From Bombella sp. ESL0385 (GTDB taxonomy: Bacteria > Pseudomonadota > Alphaproteobacteria > Acetobacterales > Acetobacteraceae): 64,000 nt of DNA. The stretch's first letter is position 1, and each line of letters opens with the position of its first letter. The notes beneath the pieces are model-generated. The model was not told where the DNA came from, did not search any database, and saw only the letters and a program-made list of their open reading frames with translations. Made by a program: the position numbers and the translations under genes. The stretch spans positions 248,001 to 312,000 of the forward strand of contig NZ_WNIJ01000001.1 in NCBI RefSeq assembly GCF_009725755.1, in the 5' to 3' direction. This document shows positions 15,686 to 25,307 of the stretch, one piece after another.

Positions 15686-18502
15686 TTGAGCGAGCCGCAC
15701 GATATTTTACCCTCCGACCGTCTCCCAGTAACGATTGAGGAGGAAATGCGCTCCTCTTACCTGGCTTATGCGATGTCGGTGATCGTCTCCCGCGCTTTGC
15801 CAGATGTGCGCGATGGGCTGAAGCCTGTGCATCGCCGTATTTTGTACGCTATGCGAGAGAGCGGCTTTACGGCGGATAAGCCTTATCGTAAATCGGCCCG
15901 CGCGGTCGGTGACGTGATGGGTAAATATCACCCTCATGGTGATAGCTCCATTTATGATGCTATGGTCCGCATGGCGCAATCATGGTCCATGCGTGTGCGG
16001 CTTGTGGATGGGCAGGGTAATTTTGGCTCTGTCGATGGGGATAGCCCTGCGGCTATGCGCTATACCGAGGCCCGCTTAGCAAAATCAGCCTCCTTTTTGC
16101 TGGATGATATTGACCGCGATACGGTTGCCTTCCAGCCCAATTATGATGAGAGCGAGCAAGAGCCGCAGGTTCTTCCGGCTGCCTTCCCGAATCTTTTAGT
16201 TAATGGGGCATCCGGTATTGCGGTGGGTATGGCTACGAACATCCCACCCCATAATCCGGGCGAGGTGATTGATGCTGTCCTAGCCCTTATTGCTAACCCG
16301 GATATGACGCTTGAAGACCTCATGCAGATTGTCCCGGGGCCGGACTTCCCAACGGGGGGAATTATTATGGGCCGCCGGGGTATCCGGCAGGCTTATGAGA
16401 CAGGCCGTGGCTCCATCCCTGTGCGTGCCCGTGCTGAGATTGAGGAAATCCGTAAAGACCGTTTTGCCATTGTGGTGACGGAGATTCCTTATCAGGTCAA
16501 TAAAGCGACGTTGCAGGAGAAGATTGCCGACCTTGTCCGCTCTAAGGATATTGAAGGCATTTCCGACATCCGCGATGAGAGTGATCGCTCCGGTATGCGG
16601 GTGGTGATTGAGCTAAAGCGTGATGCTACGCCGGAAGTGGTGTTGAATCAGCTTTATCGCTTTACGCAGCTTCAGACGAGTTTTAGCGTGAATATGCTGG
16701 CTCTGGATGAAGGCCGCCCCCGTACGATGGGGCTGCGCGATGTGTTGGATGCGTTTATTCGCTTCCGTGAGGATGTGATTCTCCGCCGGGCGCGGTTCGA
16801 TTTGAATAAAGCGCGCGACCGTGGGCATTTGCTCGTTGGTCTGGTGCTGGCTGTGGCGAATATTGATGAGGTCATTGCCCTCATCCGCTCCGCACCAGAT
16901 GCCGCTACAGCGCGTGAGCAGCTCATGACGCGTACATGGCCCGCTGCGGATGTAGAGCCGCTGCTGGAATTGATCCATGATGAAGGCAATGTGATTATTG
17001 ATGGCCGCGTCCATCTTACCGAGGCACAGGCGCGCGGTATTTTGGAGTTGCGTCTCCAACGCTTAACAGGGCTTGAGCGGGAGAAGATTCAGGGTGAGTT
17101 GGCAGAGGTCAGCCAGCGCATTACGGAATTGTTGGAGATTATCGGCAGCCATGTCCGCCGTATGGAAGTCATGCGGGAGGAACTTCAGGCCGCACGCGCT
17201 GCTCTGGCAGACCCGCGTTGTACGGAAATCTCCGATGCGCTGGGTGATCAGTCCGATGAGAGCCTGATTGAGCCGGGCCAGATGGTTGTGACCATCACGC
17301 GCGATGGCTTTATTAAGCGGACCCCGCTTGATTTATTCCGTTCGCAGAATCGCGGTGGGCGGGGGCGCACGGCAGCAGGGCGGCGTGGTGATGATATCGT
17401 CATCCGCAGCTTTAATGCCCATACTCATCAATGGGTGTTGTTCTTCTCCTCTGGCGGGAAGGCGTATCGGATGAAGGTCTGGCATTTGCCAGAGGCAGCC
17501 CCAACCGCCAAAGGCCGCGCTTTGGTGAATCTGCTGCCGGAATTGGGCGAGGATACTATCACTGCCGTGCTGCCGTTGCCACAAGATGAGGAGCTGTGGG
17601 ATGATTTGCATCTCGTCTTTGCCACAGCAAGCGGGAATGTGCGGCGTAACCGGTTGAGTGACTTCCGCAATATTCGTTCCTCTGGCCTTATCGCGATGAA
17701 GCTGGATGAAAATGACCAGCTCATTGGCGTGGCAACATGCCGGGAGGGGCAGGATGTCTTTCTTGCCACGCGTAATGCACGTGCGATTCGCTTCCATATC
17801 ACCGATGATGTGCTGCGTGTTTTTGCAGGGCGTGGCAGCACCGGTGTGCGGGGTATTCGCCTCGCTGATGGGGATAAGGTGGTCTCTCTGGCCGTATTGA
17901 ATCACGTTGAGGCAAGCGTGGAGGAGCGTGCTGCTTATCTCCGCGCCGCAAATGCACATCGCCGCGTCATTGCCGCTCAGGCGGGGGATGAGACCCTTGA
18001 GGAGGATATTGATGAGAGCAGCGATGTCGCCTCTGATGAAGAAGGGCTAGAGGGGATTCTCGCTGATAGCCCATTGAGTGAGGAACGCTATGCCGCGCTT
18101 GAGGCGCAGGAGCAAATCCTTCTCACTGTGACAGATACAGGCTTTGGGCGGCGGTCCTCCGCGTATGATTATCGCGTCTCCGGCCGTGGGGGGCAGGGCA
18201 TTAATAACATGACCTTCTCCAATGCGCGCCGCGGTCGCGAGGTGGTCGGCACGCTTGTAACGCTAGATGGTACAGATGTGATGATGGTGACCGATACAGG
18301 CCGCCTTATCCGTCTGCCAGTGGAGCAAGTGCGCGTGATGTCCCGTCAGGCAGGGGGGGTAACGCTCTTCCGTGTCGATGGGGATGAGCGCATCATCAGC
18401 GTATTCCCCGTGATGGAGGAGGAGACTGAGGAGGCTGAATCGTCTGCCGAAGGTGAGGCCGAAACAGCTGAAGCCGCTACGGATGATAAAACGGATGACT
18501 AA
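15686..18502 (+). CDS. gyrA: DNA gyrase subunit A
   Basis: Breakage-reunion subunit of gyrase. The 938-residue product has the winged-helix/tower domain with active-site Tyr126 in [10 protein letters not shown], the quinolone-determining region [12 protein letters not shown] with Ser87 and Asp91 intact (susceptible type), a QNRGGRG GyrA-box at the start of the beta-pinwheel, and an acidic tail. An acidic insert (EEDIDESSD, about 770-800) interrupts the pinwheel. The start must be TTG 15686 or far inside: a TGA lies three codons upstream and no ATG/GTG fits before the conserved [12 protein letters not shown] is about 10 bases upstream. Overlaps coaD. Confidence 0.97.
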   Translation: MSEPHDILPSDRLPVTIEEEMRSSYLAYAMSVIVSRALPDVRDGLKPVHRRILYAMRESGFTADKPYRKSARAVGDVMGKYHPHGDSSIYDAMVRMAQSWSMRVRLVDGQGNFGSVDGDSPAAMRYTEARLAKSASFLLDDIDRDTVAFQPNYDESEQEPQVLPAAFPNLLVNGASGIAVGMATNIPPHNPGEVIDAVLALIANPDMTLEDLMQIVPGPDFPTGGIIMGRRGIRQAYETGRGSIPVRARAEIEEIRKDRFAIVVTEIPYQVNKATLQEKIADLVRSKDIEGISDIRDESDRSGMRVVIELKRDATPEVVLNQLYRFTQLQTSFSVNMLALDEGRPRTMGLRDVLDAFIRFREDVILRRARFDLNKARDRGHLLVGLVLAVANIDEVIALIRSAPDAATAREQLMTRTWPAADVEPLLELIHDEGNVIIDGRVHLTEAQARGILELRLQRLTGLEREKIQGELAEVSQRITELLEIIGSHVRRMEVMREELQAARAALADPRCTEISDALGDQSDESLIEPGQMVVTITRDGFIKRTPLDLFRSQNRGGRGRTAAGRRGDDIVIRSFNAHTHQWVLFFSSGGKAYRMKVWHLPEAAPTAKGRALVNLLPELGEDTITAVLPLPQDEELWDDLHLVFATASGNVRRNRLSDFRNIRSSGLIAMKLDENDQLIGVATCREGQDVFLATRNARAIRFHITDDVLRVFAGRGSTGVRGIRLADGDKVVSLAVLNHVEASVEERAAYLRAANAHRRVIAAQAGDETLEEDIDESSDVASDEEGLEGILADSPLSEERYAALEAQEQILLTVTDTGFGRRSSAYDYRVSGRGGQGINNMTFSNARRGREVVGTLVTLDGTDVMMVTDTGRLIRLPVEQVRVMSRQAGGVTLFRVDGDERIISVFPVMEEETEEAESSAEGEAETAEAATDDKTDD

Positions 18503-18995
18503 CCCGCGCATCGGTTTCTACCCCGGTACGTTCGACCCTATCACATTCGGGCATCTGGATGTGATTGACCGGGCGGCGGTGTTGTTCGATCATGTTGTGG
18601 TTGGTGTGGCGATTAACGATGCTAAGGCCCCGCTTTTAGGCTTTGAGGAGCGGCGCGGCCTTGTAGAGCAAGAGATTGCTAGCCTACCGCACCGGGATCG
18701 CATTTCTGTTACAGGCTTTGATACGCTCTTAGTCGATGCAGTTAGGCAAGCTGGGGCGGGGACGGTTATCCGCGGGTTGCGCTCTGCGGGGGATTTTGAC
18801 TTTGAGACTCAGCTCTCTGGTGCGTTACGGCGTTTAGCCCCGGAGATTGAGACGGTCTTTTTGCTGGCCTCAGAGAATCACCGTACAACCGCAAGCCGGA
18901 TTGTGAAGGAGATTGCCCGCCTAGGGGGGGATATTTCCCCTTTTGTCAGTGACAGGACAGCTCGTCACTTGCGGGGTAAATTAGCAGGAGGATAA
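18495..18995 (+). CDS. coaD: Phosphopantetheine adenylyltransferase
   Basis: Nucleotidyltransferase of coenzyme A synthesis. The 166-residue product starts with [14 protein letters not shown], carrying the T/HxGH nucleotide motif, then [14 protein letters not shown] and the late SRIVKEIA segment for ATP binding. ATG 18495 overlaps the end of gyrA by 8 bases; a longer frame exists but is inside gyrA. It is followed by the cyclophilin gene after 4 bases, so gyrA-coaD-cyclophilin probably share a transcript. Confidence 0.96.
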   Translation: MTNPRIGFYPGTFDPITFGHLDVIDRAAVLFDHVVVGVAINDAKAPLLGFEERRGLVEQEIASLPHRDRISVTGFDTLLVDAVRQAGAGTVIRGLRSAGDFDFETQLSGALRRLAPEIETVFLLASENHRTTASRIVKEIARLGGDISPFVSDRTARHLRGKLAGG

Positions 18996-18999
18996 TGAG

Positions 19000-19596
19000 A
19001 TGAAACGGCGGCATTTCGTCACCGCTTTAACAGCCTTATGCGCGACTGGCGGAAGCTTGGCACAAGCTTGGGCTAGTGAGCAGGCTGATAGTGATAATTT
19101 AGGAGAGGGTACAACCATGACAGAGACAACAAGCGGGCATAAATTGGTTTTGGAATTAAAGGACGGCAAGGTTGTCATCGCGCTGCGTCCAGACCTCGCC
19201 CCTAAAGCGGTGGAGCGTTTGGAGACCTTGGCGAAGGAGGGCTTTTATAATGGTGTGAAGTTCCACCGTGTGATTGAAGGCTTCATGGCGCAGACAGGCG
19301 ACCCCACAGGGACGGGGACAGGCGGTAGCAGCTATCCCGACCTGCCAGCAGAGTTTAGCCAAACGGCCGTGTTTGACCGTGGGACAGTGGGCATGGCCCG
19401 TACTATGGACCCGAACTCCGCTAACAGCCAGTTCTTCATCATGTTTGATCGCGTTCCGTCTTTGGATGGCCAATATACGATTGTTGGTCAGGTCATTGAG
19501 GGGATGGAGGCTGTCGATAAGGTCAAACGTGGGGCTGGTGCCTCTGGCATGGTGCAGAATCCGGACCACATCATTAAGGCTTATGTCGAGAAGTAA
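19000..19596 (+). CDS. Cyclophilin-type peptidyl-prolyl isomerase
   Basis: 198-residue product. Residues 1-26 (KRRHF, then a hydrophobic run ending AWA) form a signal peptide. The cyclophilin fold follows, with FHRVIEGFMAQTGDPTGTGTGG, ANSQFFIMF and LDGQYTIVGQV (the active Arg, Gln-Phe and cyclosporin-loop motifs). ATG 19000 has AGGAGG 8 bases upstream. A second ATG at 19117 also has a near-perfect AGGAGAGGG 7 bases upstream and would give a 159-residue cytosolic form starting MTETTSG. Both forms may be made. Confidence 0.93.
   Translation: MKRRHFVTALTALCATGGSLAQAWASEQADSDNLGEGTTMTETTSGHKLVLELKDGKVVIALRPDLAPKAVERLETLAKEGFYNGVKFHRVIEGFMAQTGDPTGTGTGGSSYPDLPAEFSQTAVFDRGTVGMARTMDPNSANSQFFIMFDRVPSLDGQYTIVGQVIEGMEAVDKVKRGAGASGMVQNPDHIIKAYVEK
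19101..19119 (+). promoter_or_regulatory. Internal ribosome binding site and start in the cyclophilin gene
   Basis: AGGAGAGGG, 7 bases, then an in-frame ATG at 19117. It sits exactly at the junction between the export signal/linker and the folded domain, so initiation here would give a leaderless cytosolic cyclophilin. Confidence 0.6.
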
Positions 19597-19616
19597 GATA
19601 CTGGCTTTGTAAAAGG

Positions 19617-19665
19617 TTTTCTTCCCTCTTAAAGAGCGCGAGAGGCGTAGAGAGGGGGAAGAAAA
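19617..19665 (+). terminator. Hairpin after the cyclophilin gene
   Basis: Long imperfect stem TTTTCTTCCCTCT / AGAGGGGGAAGAAAA with about 20 bases between arms. No T-run follows (TCATCATCA), so a rho-independent role is doubtful, but it is the only structure between gyrA-coaD-ppi and the tRNAs. Confidence 0.4.
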
Positions 19666-19699
19666 TCATCATCATGGCGGGTTTCTCCGCTATGTGGGG

Positions 19700-19728
19700 T
19701 TGACGCTCCTTAGGGGAGCGGGTAGATA
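19700..19728 (+). promoter_or_regulatory. Promoter of the tRNA-Lys/tRNA-Leu pair
   Basis: TTGACG at 19700-19705, 17-base spacer, TAGATA at 19723-19728. It ends 12 bases before the mature tRNA-Lys. The spacer is a CGCTCC TTAG GGGAGCG hairpin. Confidence 0.5.
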
Positions 19729-19740
19729 GCCTCCTCAAGT

Positions 19741-19816
19741 GAACCGGTAGCTCAGTTGGTAGAGCATTCGACTTTTAATCGAATGGTCCTGGGTTCGAGT
19801 CCCAGCCGGTTCACCA
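19741..19816 (+). tRNA. tRNA-Lys(TTT)
   Basis: 76 nt. The acceptor GAACCGG pairs with CCGGTTC and CCA is encoded. The anticodon loop CTTTTAA gives TTT, and the T-loop is GTTCGAG. Confidence 0.97.
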
Positions 19817-19833
19817 TACTCCCAAAAGAGTAT

Positions 19834-19920
19834 GCCCAGATGGCGGAATTGGTAGACGCGCAGGCTTCAGGTGCCTGTGTCCGCAAGGACGTGGAAGTTC
19901 GAGTCTTCTTCTGGGCACCA
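19834..19920 (+). tRNA. tRNA-Leu(CAG)
   Basis: 87 nt with a long variable arm, as expected of class II tRNA. The acceptor GCCCAGA pairs with TCTGGGC and CCA is encoded. The anticodon stem CAGGC/GCCTG encloses the loop TTCAGGT, so the anticodon is CAG. It lies 17 bases after tRNA-Lys. Confidence 0.97.
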
Positions 19921-20095
19921 ACTCTCTCGAAGAGATGATCGCTCTTTGATGAGGTATGATTCTTAAAGTTCACACCATCACAGTTTAGAGTGCTTTATTT
20001 AAGAGGTGTTGCGAGTTTATTGCAACAAGATGTCTTACTTGGTGGTATTTTGAGCTTATAGTGCAATGCAAATCCTCTATTAAGAGGGCAATTTT

Positions 20096-20125
20096 CTCCG
20101 ACTGTTAGGTTATCGGAGTTTTTTT
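20096..20125 (+). terminator. Rho-independent terminator downstream of the tRNA pair
   Basis: Stem CTCCGA / TCGGAG with an 11-base loop, then seven T. It is 175 bases after tRNA-Leu. Confidence 0.75.
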
Positions 20126-20201
20126 GTGCTGTTTTGTCTTGTAAAAAATTTTACTTTCTCTTAGAAGGGAAACCAGGCCCGGAAAGAATTGGTTTATAAG
20201 A

Positions 20202-20246
20202 GTTATTAAAAATAACGATTTACTTGCCTTCCTGCATCCCGATAAT
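20202..20246 (+). promoter_or_regulatory. Putative katG promoter and operator
   Basis: Palindrome GTTATTAAAAATAAC (20202-20216) sits directly before TTTACT (20219-20224), a 16-base spacer, and GATAAT (20241-20246). The layout fits an activator or repressor site touching the -35. The regulator is not identifiable; OxyR would be the obvious guess but the match is not clear. Confidence 0.45.
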
Positions 20247-20351
20247 ATAACTCTGCGATGTGTGACAGCGAGGCATACGCCGTGCAGCGTCTAGCTTGCC
20301 ACTGTTACGCACTCTAACGAGTCCTCATCCACGAATAGGGAAATTATCAGG

Positions 20352-22592
20352 ATGAAATTGAAACAATTTGGGGCAGCTCTGCTGATTGCCAGCACGACAC
20401 TGACCTCTTTCGCATCGGTTGCTATGGCCGCTGATGTGCCCTCTCCGAACCAGTATTACTGGCCGAAGGGCATGAATCTGGCCAAGCTGCGTGCCCATGA
20501 TTCAGAGTCTGACCCATATGGTGCAGACTATTATACGAGCTACCACAAGAAGTTCGAGCAGCTGAATCTTCAAGAAGTCCGTAAGGATATCGAGAAGGTT
20601 ATGCTGACGTCCCAGCCTTGGTGGCCGGCGGACTACGGCAATTACGGGCCGTTCTTCATCCGTATGGCATGGCATAATGCTGGTACATACCGCGCTATTG
20701 ATGGTCGTGGTGGTGAGGAAGGCGCACAACAGCGTTTTGCTCAGTTGAATGACTGGCCCGATAACGCTAGCTTGGATAAAGCAAAGCGTCTGCTGTGGCC
20801 TGTTAAGAAGAAATATGGCGAGAAGCTCTCCTGGGGTGACCTTATCGTCCTGACAGGTGATGTCGCGCTGAACCAGATGGGCTTTAAGACCCTCGGCTTT
20901 GTTGGTGGTCGTCCTGATGACTGGCAGTCCGAGCTGATTTATTGGGGTCCGGGCACCACATTCTTCCCCAATAAGAGCTCCTTCCAGGTTGGGCAGAACG
21001 GTACTCTGAAGCACCCGCTGGCTGCTACGCACATGGGCCTTATCTATGTGAACCCAGAGGGGCCGAACGGCGATCCTGACCCTGTGAAGTCCGCTGCGAT
21101 GATTCGTCTGGCCTTCGGTCGTATGGCGATGAATGACGAAGAGACTGTGGCTCTTATCGCTGGTGGTCATACCTTTGGTAAGGCACATGGTGCGCATCCG
21201 AACTCCTGCTTGAGCGGCCCGCCGGTTGCTAACGGTGTGGAGCATCAGGGTCTTGGCTGGGCTGACCATTGCATTAAGGGCACACAGACCGCTGATGATG
21301 CCTCCACCAGTGGTCTGGAAGGCTCTTGGTCTGCTGATCCGATCCACTTCACCACACAGTATATTGACAACTTGTTGAACAATGACTGGGTGTTGGGGAC
21401 AAGCCCGACTGGTGCGCATCAGTGGCACACCAAGACGGACGACAAGATCGCTCCAGACCCGGCCAACCCGAACGATCCTTCCAAGATGCGTCCGATCATG
21501 ATGTTCACAACGGACATCGCGCTGAAGACGGATCCGGTTTACCACAAGATTCTTGCCCGTTGGGCTGAGCATCCGAATGAATTCGCTGATGCTTTTGCTC
21601 GTGCATGGTTCAAGCTGGTTGTGCGTGACATGGGGCCGAAGAGCCGTTACTTCGGTAGCGAAGTTCCGAAAGAGACCTTCGTCTGGCAGGATCCCATCAA
21701 TATGCCGGCTAAGCCGATCAATCAGGCTGATGTCCGTGAGCTGCGTAAGCTGATTGCGGCAACAGGTCTGTCTGACCGTGAGCTGATCAAGACAGCATGG
21801 GCGGCTGCGTCTTCTCATCGCGTGACCGATCACCGTGGTGGTGCTAACGGTGGCCGTCTGGCTCTGATGCCGCAAAATGGCTGGGCTGTGAATGATCCTG
21901 AGGAGCTGAAGGCTGTTCTGCCGAAGCTGGAGCAGGTGCGTGATAAGTTTAACGCTCACAGCGTTCGCAAGGTTGCTCTGGCTGACGTCATCGTTCTCGG
22001 CGGTAGCGTTGGTATCGAGGATGCAGCTCAAAAAGCTGGCGTGAAGATTCAGGTGCCGTTCGCACCGGGTCGTGGTGATGCAACGCAAGAGCAGACAGAT
22101 GTTAACTCCTTCAACCTGTTGGAGCCGACAGCTGATGCCTTCCGTAACTACTATCGTGCAGATGCCGATAACACACCGCCGCTTAACGCAATGGTAGATA
22201 AGGCTGACACGCTGGGTCTGACCATCCCTGAGATGACAGTCCTGCTTGGTGGTCTGCGTACTCTGGACATCAACTCTGGTCATTCCGCCAATGGTGTGCT
22301 GACAAAGACCCCCGGTGTCTTGACGCAAGACTTCTTCACCAACGTGTTGACGATGGATACACGCTGGCAAAAGGTTGCTGGTCAGGAAGACCTCTATGAG
22401 GGCTTTGACCGCGCAACAGGGCAGAAACTGTGGACAGCCACGGATGTGGACTTGGTCTTCGGTGCGAACCCAGAGCTGCGCGCTGCGGCTGAGGTTTATG
22501 CCTCTGACGATGCTAAAGCGAAGTTCTATAACGACTTTGTGAAGGCATGGACAAAGGTGATGAACCTGGACCGTTTTGACCTTCAGCGTTAA
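20352..22592 (+). CDS. katG: Catalase-peroxidase with signal peptide
   Basis: Heme enzyme destroying H2O2 by catalase and peroxidase action. The 746-residue product has two KatG-type domains. Distal residues Arg104, Trp107, His108 lie in IRMAWHNAG; the proximal His is in [21 protein letters not shown] and RMAMNDEE hold the Tyr and Met of the Trp-Tyr-Met adduct. Unusually, residues 1-27 are a clear Sec signal peptide ending SVAMA, so the enzyme should work in the periplasm rather than the cytosol. Codons favour CTG, CGT, GGT and AAG, suggesting strong expression. A GC-rich hairpin follows, then pseudoazurin and cytochrome b561. Confidence 0.96.
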   Translation: MKLKQFGAALLIASTTLTSFASVAMAADVPSPNQYYWPKGMNLAKLRAHDSESDPYGADYYTSYHKKFEQLNLQEVRKDIEKVMLTSQPWWPADYGNYGPFFIRMAWHNAGTYRAIDGRGGEEGAQQRFAQLNDWPDNASLDKAKRLLWPVKKKYGEKLSWGDLIVLTGDVALNQMGFKTLGFVGGRPDDWQSELIYWGPGTTFFPNKSSFQVGQNGTLKHPLAATHMGLIYVNPEGPNGDPDPVKSAAMIRLAFGRMAMNDEETVALIAGGHTFGKAHGAHPNSCLSGPPVANGVEHQGLGWADHCIKGTQTADDASTSGLEGSWSADPIHFTTQYIDNLLNNDWVLGTSPTGAHQWHTKTDDKIAPDPANPNDPSKMRPIMMFTTDIALKTDPVYHKILARWAEHPNEFADAFARAWFKLVVRDMGPKSRYFGSEVPKETFVWQDPINMPAKPINQADVRELRKLIAATGLSDRELIKTAWAAASSHRVTDHRGGANGGRLALMPQNGWAVNDPEELKAVLPKLEQVRDKFNAHSVRKVALADVIVLGGSVGIEDAAQKAGVKIQVPFAPGRGDATQEQTDVNSFNLLEPTADAFRNYYRADADNTPPLNAMVDKADTLGLTIPEMTVLLGGLRTLDINSGHSANGVLTKTPGVLTQDFFTNVLTMDTRWQKVAGQEDLYEGFDRATGQKLWTATDVDLVFGANPELRAAAEVYASDDAKAKFYNDFVKAWTKVMNLDRFDLQR

Positions 22593-22632
22593 GCTTTGCT
22601 CTCTCTGTCAAAGAAAGAGTAGATAAAGCATT

Positions 22633-22659
22633 CCGCCGGGGTCTTTCCCCGGCGGTTTG
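22633..22659 (+). terminator. Terminator or processing hairpin after katG
   Basis: Perfect 9-bp stem CCGCCGGGG / CCCCGGCGG with loop TCTTT, then TTTGTT. The pseudoazurin ribosome site begins only 8 bases later, so partial read-through or mRNA processing may set the ratio of the two products. Confidence 0.65.
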
Positions 22660-22678
22660 TTAAGAAGTGGAGGATAGT

Positions 22679-23122
22679 ATGTTTAAGTTTGCAGGTGGGG
22701 CTTTGGCCCTGTTTATGGCAACAGCCCTGTCCGCCACAGCGGCGACAGTCGATGTTAAAATGCTGACCCATGGCAGCGATGGTGCTTATGCTTTCGAGCC
22801 GGGGGTTGTACGTATTCATTCTGGTGATAGCGTGCGTTTTATCCCTACCGATAGAGGGCATAATGTGCAGTCCATCCCGGGGATGATCCCTGAGGGAGCG
22901 CAGTCCTTTAGCGTGCCCTTTAGCCAAGAGCGGACAATTAAGTTCACGACACCGGGCGTGTATGGTTATAAATGCCTACCGCATTATTCTTTTGGCATGG
23001 TTGGGCTTGTTGTGGTGGATAATGCTAATAACGAGGCCCAAGCGCGTAAAGCCCCGATGTATGGCAAGGCGAAAGACCGTTTTGAGCAGCTTTTCCAGCA
23101 AGTGGATAACGCTAGCAAGTAA
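22679..23122 (+). CDS. Pseudoazurin (blue copper protein)
   Basis: Small periplasmic type 1 copper electron carrier. The 147-residue precursor has a signal peptide (about 1-20, ending ATA). The copper ligands are visible: His in RGHNV, then Cys, His and Met in YKCLPHYSFGM. The C-terminal tail is helical as in pseudoazurins. ATG 22679 has GTGGAGG 5 bases upstream. Pseudoazurins usually serve nitrite reductases or peroxidases; no denitrification gene is here, and the neighbour is the periplasmic katG. Confidence 0.93.
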   Translation: MFKFAGGALALFMATALSATAATVDVKMLTHGSDGAYAFEPGVVRIHSGDSVRFIPTDRGHNVQSIPGMIPEGAQSFSVPFSQERTIKFTTPGVYGYKCLPHYSFGMVGLVVVDNANNEAQARKAPMYGKAKDRFEQLFQQVDNASK

Positions 23123-23144
23123 GTAAAAATTGTTTATAACGATG

Positions 23145-23186
23145 CCGGCCTTATTCCTGATCTTTTCAGGAAAAGGCCGCTTTTTT
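23145..23186 (+). terminator. Terminator after pseudoazurin
   Basis: Extended stem GGCCTT plus TTCCTGA / TCAGGAA plus AAGGCC, followed by GCTTTTTT. Confidence 0.8.
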
Positions 23187-23209
23187 ATATACAACCTATG
23201 GAGAAAGCC

Positions 23210-23794
23210 ATGTCGGCGAAGGTGGAATTACAGGGCGAGCAACCGGCACGTTATGACGGTGTGGCAATGCTTTTGCATTGGGTGATTGCCCTGCTAATCT
23301 TTTTTTTGATAGCCCTTGGTTTATATATGGATCATGCCTCTGTGAGTGATCCAGTTGCGTTACATCAGCTGCATAAATCGGTTGGTATTATAACGATGCT
23401 GCTAATTGCAGTGCGGATTATATGGCGGTTGACGCATAAAGCCCCACCACTTCCGCAAGGTATGTCTGGTATTCAACGTGTAATGGCGGGCAGCGTTGAG
23501 GGGTTTTTGTATCTTTTTCAGATTCTCCTACCTGCAACAGGTTGGTTGATGGTCTCTGCCATGGCGATGCCGCTTGTATTGTTTGGTCTTGTGGCTTGGC
23601 CATTAATTCCCCTGCCGCAGAGTGTGATGGATAGTGGCTCCCTTGCAGAGATGATGCCAGGGCTGCATCAGTGGCTTGGGTGGATATTTGCTGGGTTTAT
23701 TGCATTGCATGTGCTGGCGGCGTTGTATCATCGGTTTATTAAGAAGGACCATATTGTAGAGCGTATGGTGCCGGGTCATCGTTCTGACCGCTGA
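23210..23794 (+). CDS. Cytochrome b561
   Basis: Inner-membrane di-heme b-type cytochrome, 194 residues, with four hydrophobic helices (about 20-42, 55-75, 95-125, 150-170). Heme-ligand histidines are likely in MLLHWVIA, LHQLHKS, GLHQWLGW and FIALHVLA. Family members oxidise quinol or superoxide and pass electrons across the membrane. ATG 23210 has GGAG 6 bases upstream; ATG 23198 lacks a ribosome site. Its place behind katG and pseudoazurin suggests it feeds electrons to the periplasm. Confidence 0.9.
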   Translation: MSAKVELQGEQPARYDGVAMLLHWVIALLIFFLIALGLYMDHASVSDPVALHQLHKSVGIITMLLIAVRIIWRLTHKAPPLPQGMSGIQRVMAGSVEGFLYLFQILLPATGWLMVSAMAMPLVLFGLVAWPLIPLPQSVMDSGSLAEMMPGLHQWLGWIFAGFIALHVLAALYHRFIKKDHIVERMVPGHRSDR

Positions 23795-23809
23795 ATGGTT
23801 CTTGCTGGA

Positions 23810-23846
23810 ACACCCTTACTCGATTGGGAGTGAGGGTGTTTTTCTT
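23810..23846 (+). terminator. Terminator after cytochrome b561
   Basis: 12-bp stem ACACCCTTACTC / GAGTGAGGGTGT, 6-base loop, then TTTTCTTT. Confidence 0.85.
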
Positions 23847-23864
23847 TGGAGAATATGGTATCAC

Positions 23865-23922
23865 TCAGCGTGATAGGTAGGATATAAAGCAAGCTATATA
23901 TCCTGCTAGTGAAAGCCCGCTG
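23865..23922. repeat. Two inverted repeats upstream of the PLP sulfur-metabolism gene
   Basis: ATCAC / GTGAT around a 5-base loop, then AGGATATA / TATATCCT. They fill the 89-base leader before ATG 23936. Possible operator or leader RNA; I could not fit a known SAM riboswitch. Confidence 0.4.
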
Positions 23923-23935
23923 AAGGAAGAGCGCA

Positions 23936-25219
23936 ATGGCGTCAGATCATAAAAAAACCCATATCGGCAACCATAAGCTGCATCCTGAGACGGAGATGCT
24001 GAATTACGGGTATGACCCGGCTCTTTCAGAAGGGGCGGTAAAGCCGCCGGTATTTTTAACCTCCACCTTTGTGTTCCCCACGGCGGAAGATGGGCGCGAT
24101 TTTTTTGATTACGTCTCTGGTCGTAAAGAGCCACCGGAGGGCAAAGGGCAGGGGTTGGTTTATTCCCGCTTTAACCATCCCAATAGCGAGATTGTAGAGG
24201 ACCGCTTGGCGGTTTATGAGGAGGCAGAGAGGGGCGTATTATTTTCCTCTGGCATGTCCGCGATTGCGACCACCTTATTGGCGTATGTGCGTCCGGGGGA
24301 GGTGATTCTCCACTCCCAGCCGCTTTATGGTGGGACGGAAACTTTATTGACCAAAACTATGGCCTCTCTAGGGATGAAGTCCGTAGGGTTAGGCAGCAAT
24401 GGTGTTGATGCTGGCTTAATGCGGAAGGCGGCAGAGCAAGCCATGGCAGAGGGCCATGTAGCGATGATTCTGGTCGAGACGCCTGCGAATCCAACAAATG
24501 GTCTGGTGGATTTAAAGCTGATTCGTCACATTGCAGAAGAGATTGAGGCGAAGCAGGGAAAGCGGCCTGTCATTGCGTGTGATAATACGCTCCTCGGCCC
24601 GCTTTATCAGCATCCGTTGAAGCATGGGGCAGATTTGTCGCTCTATTCTCTGACAAAATATGTGGGTGGTCATTCCGACCTTGTGGCAGGGGCTGTGCTG
24701 GGTAGTGAGGCGATGACCCGCCCGCTGCGTCAATTACGCGGGGCGATTGGGACGCATTTGGACCCGCATAGCTGCTGGATGCTTGGCCGTTCTTTGGAGA
24801 CATTGAGCTTGCGGATGGAGCGGGCCACGAAGAATGCGGAGCGTGTGGCGACATTCTTAAACCATCATCCTAAGGTGCAGAAGGTGCACTTCCCGCCTTT
24901 TTATGAGGCTTCCTCAGCTGAGGGGCAGCTTTATGCCCGCCAATGCAGCGGTGCGGGATCAACTTTCTCGTTTGATATTGAGGGCGGTGAGGCTGCGGCC
25001 TTCCGCTTCCTCAATGCGTTGAAGATTATGAAGCTGGCTGTCAGTCTTGGCGGAACAGAATCTTTAGCGAGCCATCCCGCTACCATGACCCATTCTGGCG
25101 TGCCGAAAGAGGTGCGCGAGCGCATCGGGGTGACATCGTCCACCGTGCGTCTCTCCATCGGTGTGGAGCATGTTGATGACCTGCTGGTGGATGTTGAGCA
25201 AGCTCTCAATGTTGCCTGA
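23936..25219 (+). CDS. Cys/Met metabolism PLP-dependent enzyme (trans-sulfuration family)
   Basis: 427-residue member of the cystathionine gamma-synthase / methionine gamma-lyase / O-acylhomoserine sulfhydrylase family. PLP contacts include [28 protein letters not shown] and the Schiff-base Lys in [22 protein letters not shown] and [14 protein letters not shown] are late motifs. Acylhomoserine sulfhydrylation (methionine synthesis) and methionine cleavage cannot be told apart by eye. It converges on metN-metI-metQ with a shared terminator, so the locus handles methionine supply. The N-terminal extension to about residue 35 is longer than in CGS of E. coli. Confidence 0.88.
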   Translation: MASDHKKTHIGNHKLHPETEMLNYGYDPALSEGAVKPPVFLTSTFVFPTAEDGRDFFDYVSGRKEPPEGKGQGLVYSRFNHPNSEIVEDRLAVYEEAERGVLFSSGMSAIATTLLAYVRPGEVILHSQPLYGGTETLLTKTMASLGMKSVGLGSNGVDAGLMRKAAEQAMAEGHVAMILVETPANPTNGLVDLKLIRHIAEEIEAKQGKRPVIACDNTLLGPLYQHPLKHGADLSLYSLTKYVGGHSDLVAGAVLGSEAMTRPLRQLRGAIGTHLDPHSCWMLGRSLETLSLRMERATKNAERVATFLNHHPKVQKVHFPPFYEASSAEGQLYARQCSGAGSTFSFDIEGGEAAAFRFLNALKIMKLAVSLGGTESLASHPATMTHSGVPKEVRERIGVTSSTVRLSIGVEHVDDLLVDVEQALNVA

Positions 25220-25247
25220 GAGGGTGTGGCGTTAAGGTACAGTGTAG

Positions 25248-25281
25248 AAAAGCCCGTCCCCATTATGGAGGCGGGCTTTTT
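25248..25281. terminator. Bidirectional terminator between the PLP enzyme and metI
   Basis: AAAAGCCCG / CGGGCTTTT with a bulged inner CC/GG and loop CATTAT. T-runs on both sides serve both converging genes. Confidence 0.85.
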
Positions 25282-25307
25282 AAATGGGAGTGGAGGCGCG
25301 CTGTTTG

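Larger units (their letters stand above)
19921..20351. other. 431-bp gap between tRNA-Leu and katG
   Basis: No convincing ORF. From left to right it holds a GTTGC/GCAAC hairpin (about 20008-20026), a CCTCT/AGAGG hairpin (20074-20087), the terminator at 20096-20125, a perfect palindrome GTAAAAAATTTTAC at 20141-20154, a second palindrome GTTATTAAAAATAAC at 20202-20216, and a promoter-like pair at 20219-20246. The part before the terminator could be a tRNA trailer or a small RNA. The part after it is the katG control region with a leader of about 100 bases. Confidence 0.6.

Noticed and set aside
20502-22370. 622-codon open frame antisense to katG
   Set aside because: It is the mirror of a real, strongly codon-biased gene; its translation has no recognisable domain and no ribosome site.
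23847-23935. SAM riboswitch in the leader of the PLP enzyme gene
   Set aside because: Two hairpins are present but I could not match the conserved SAM-II or other SAM riboswitch elements.
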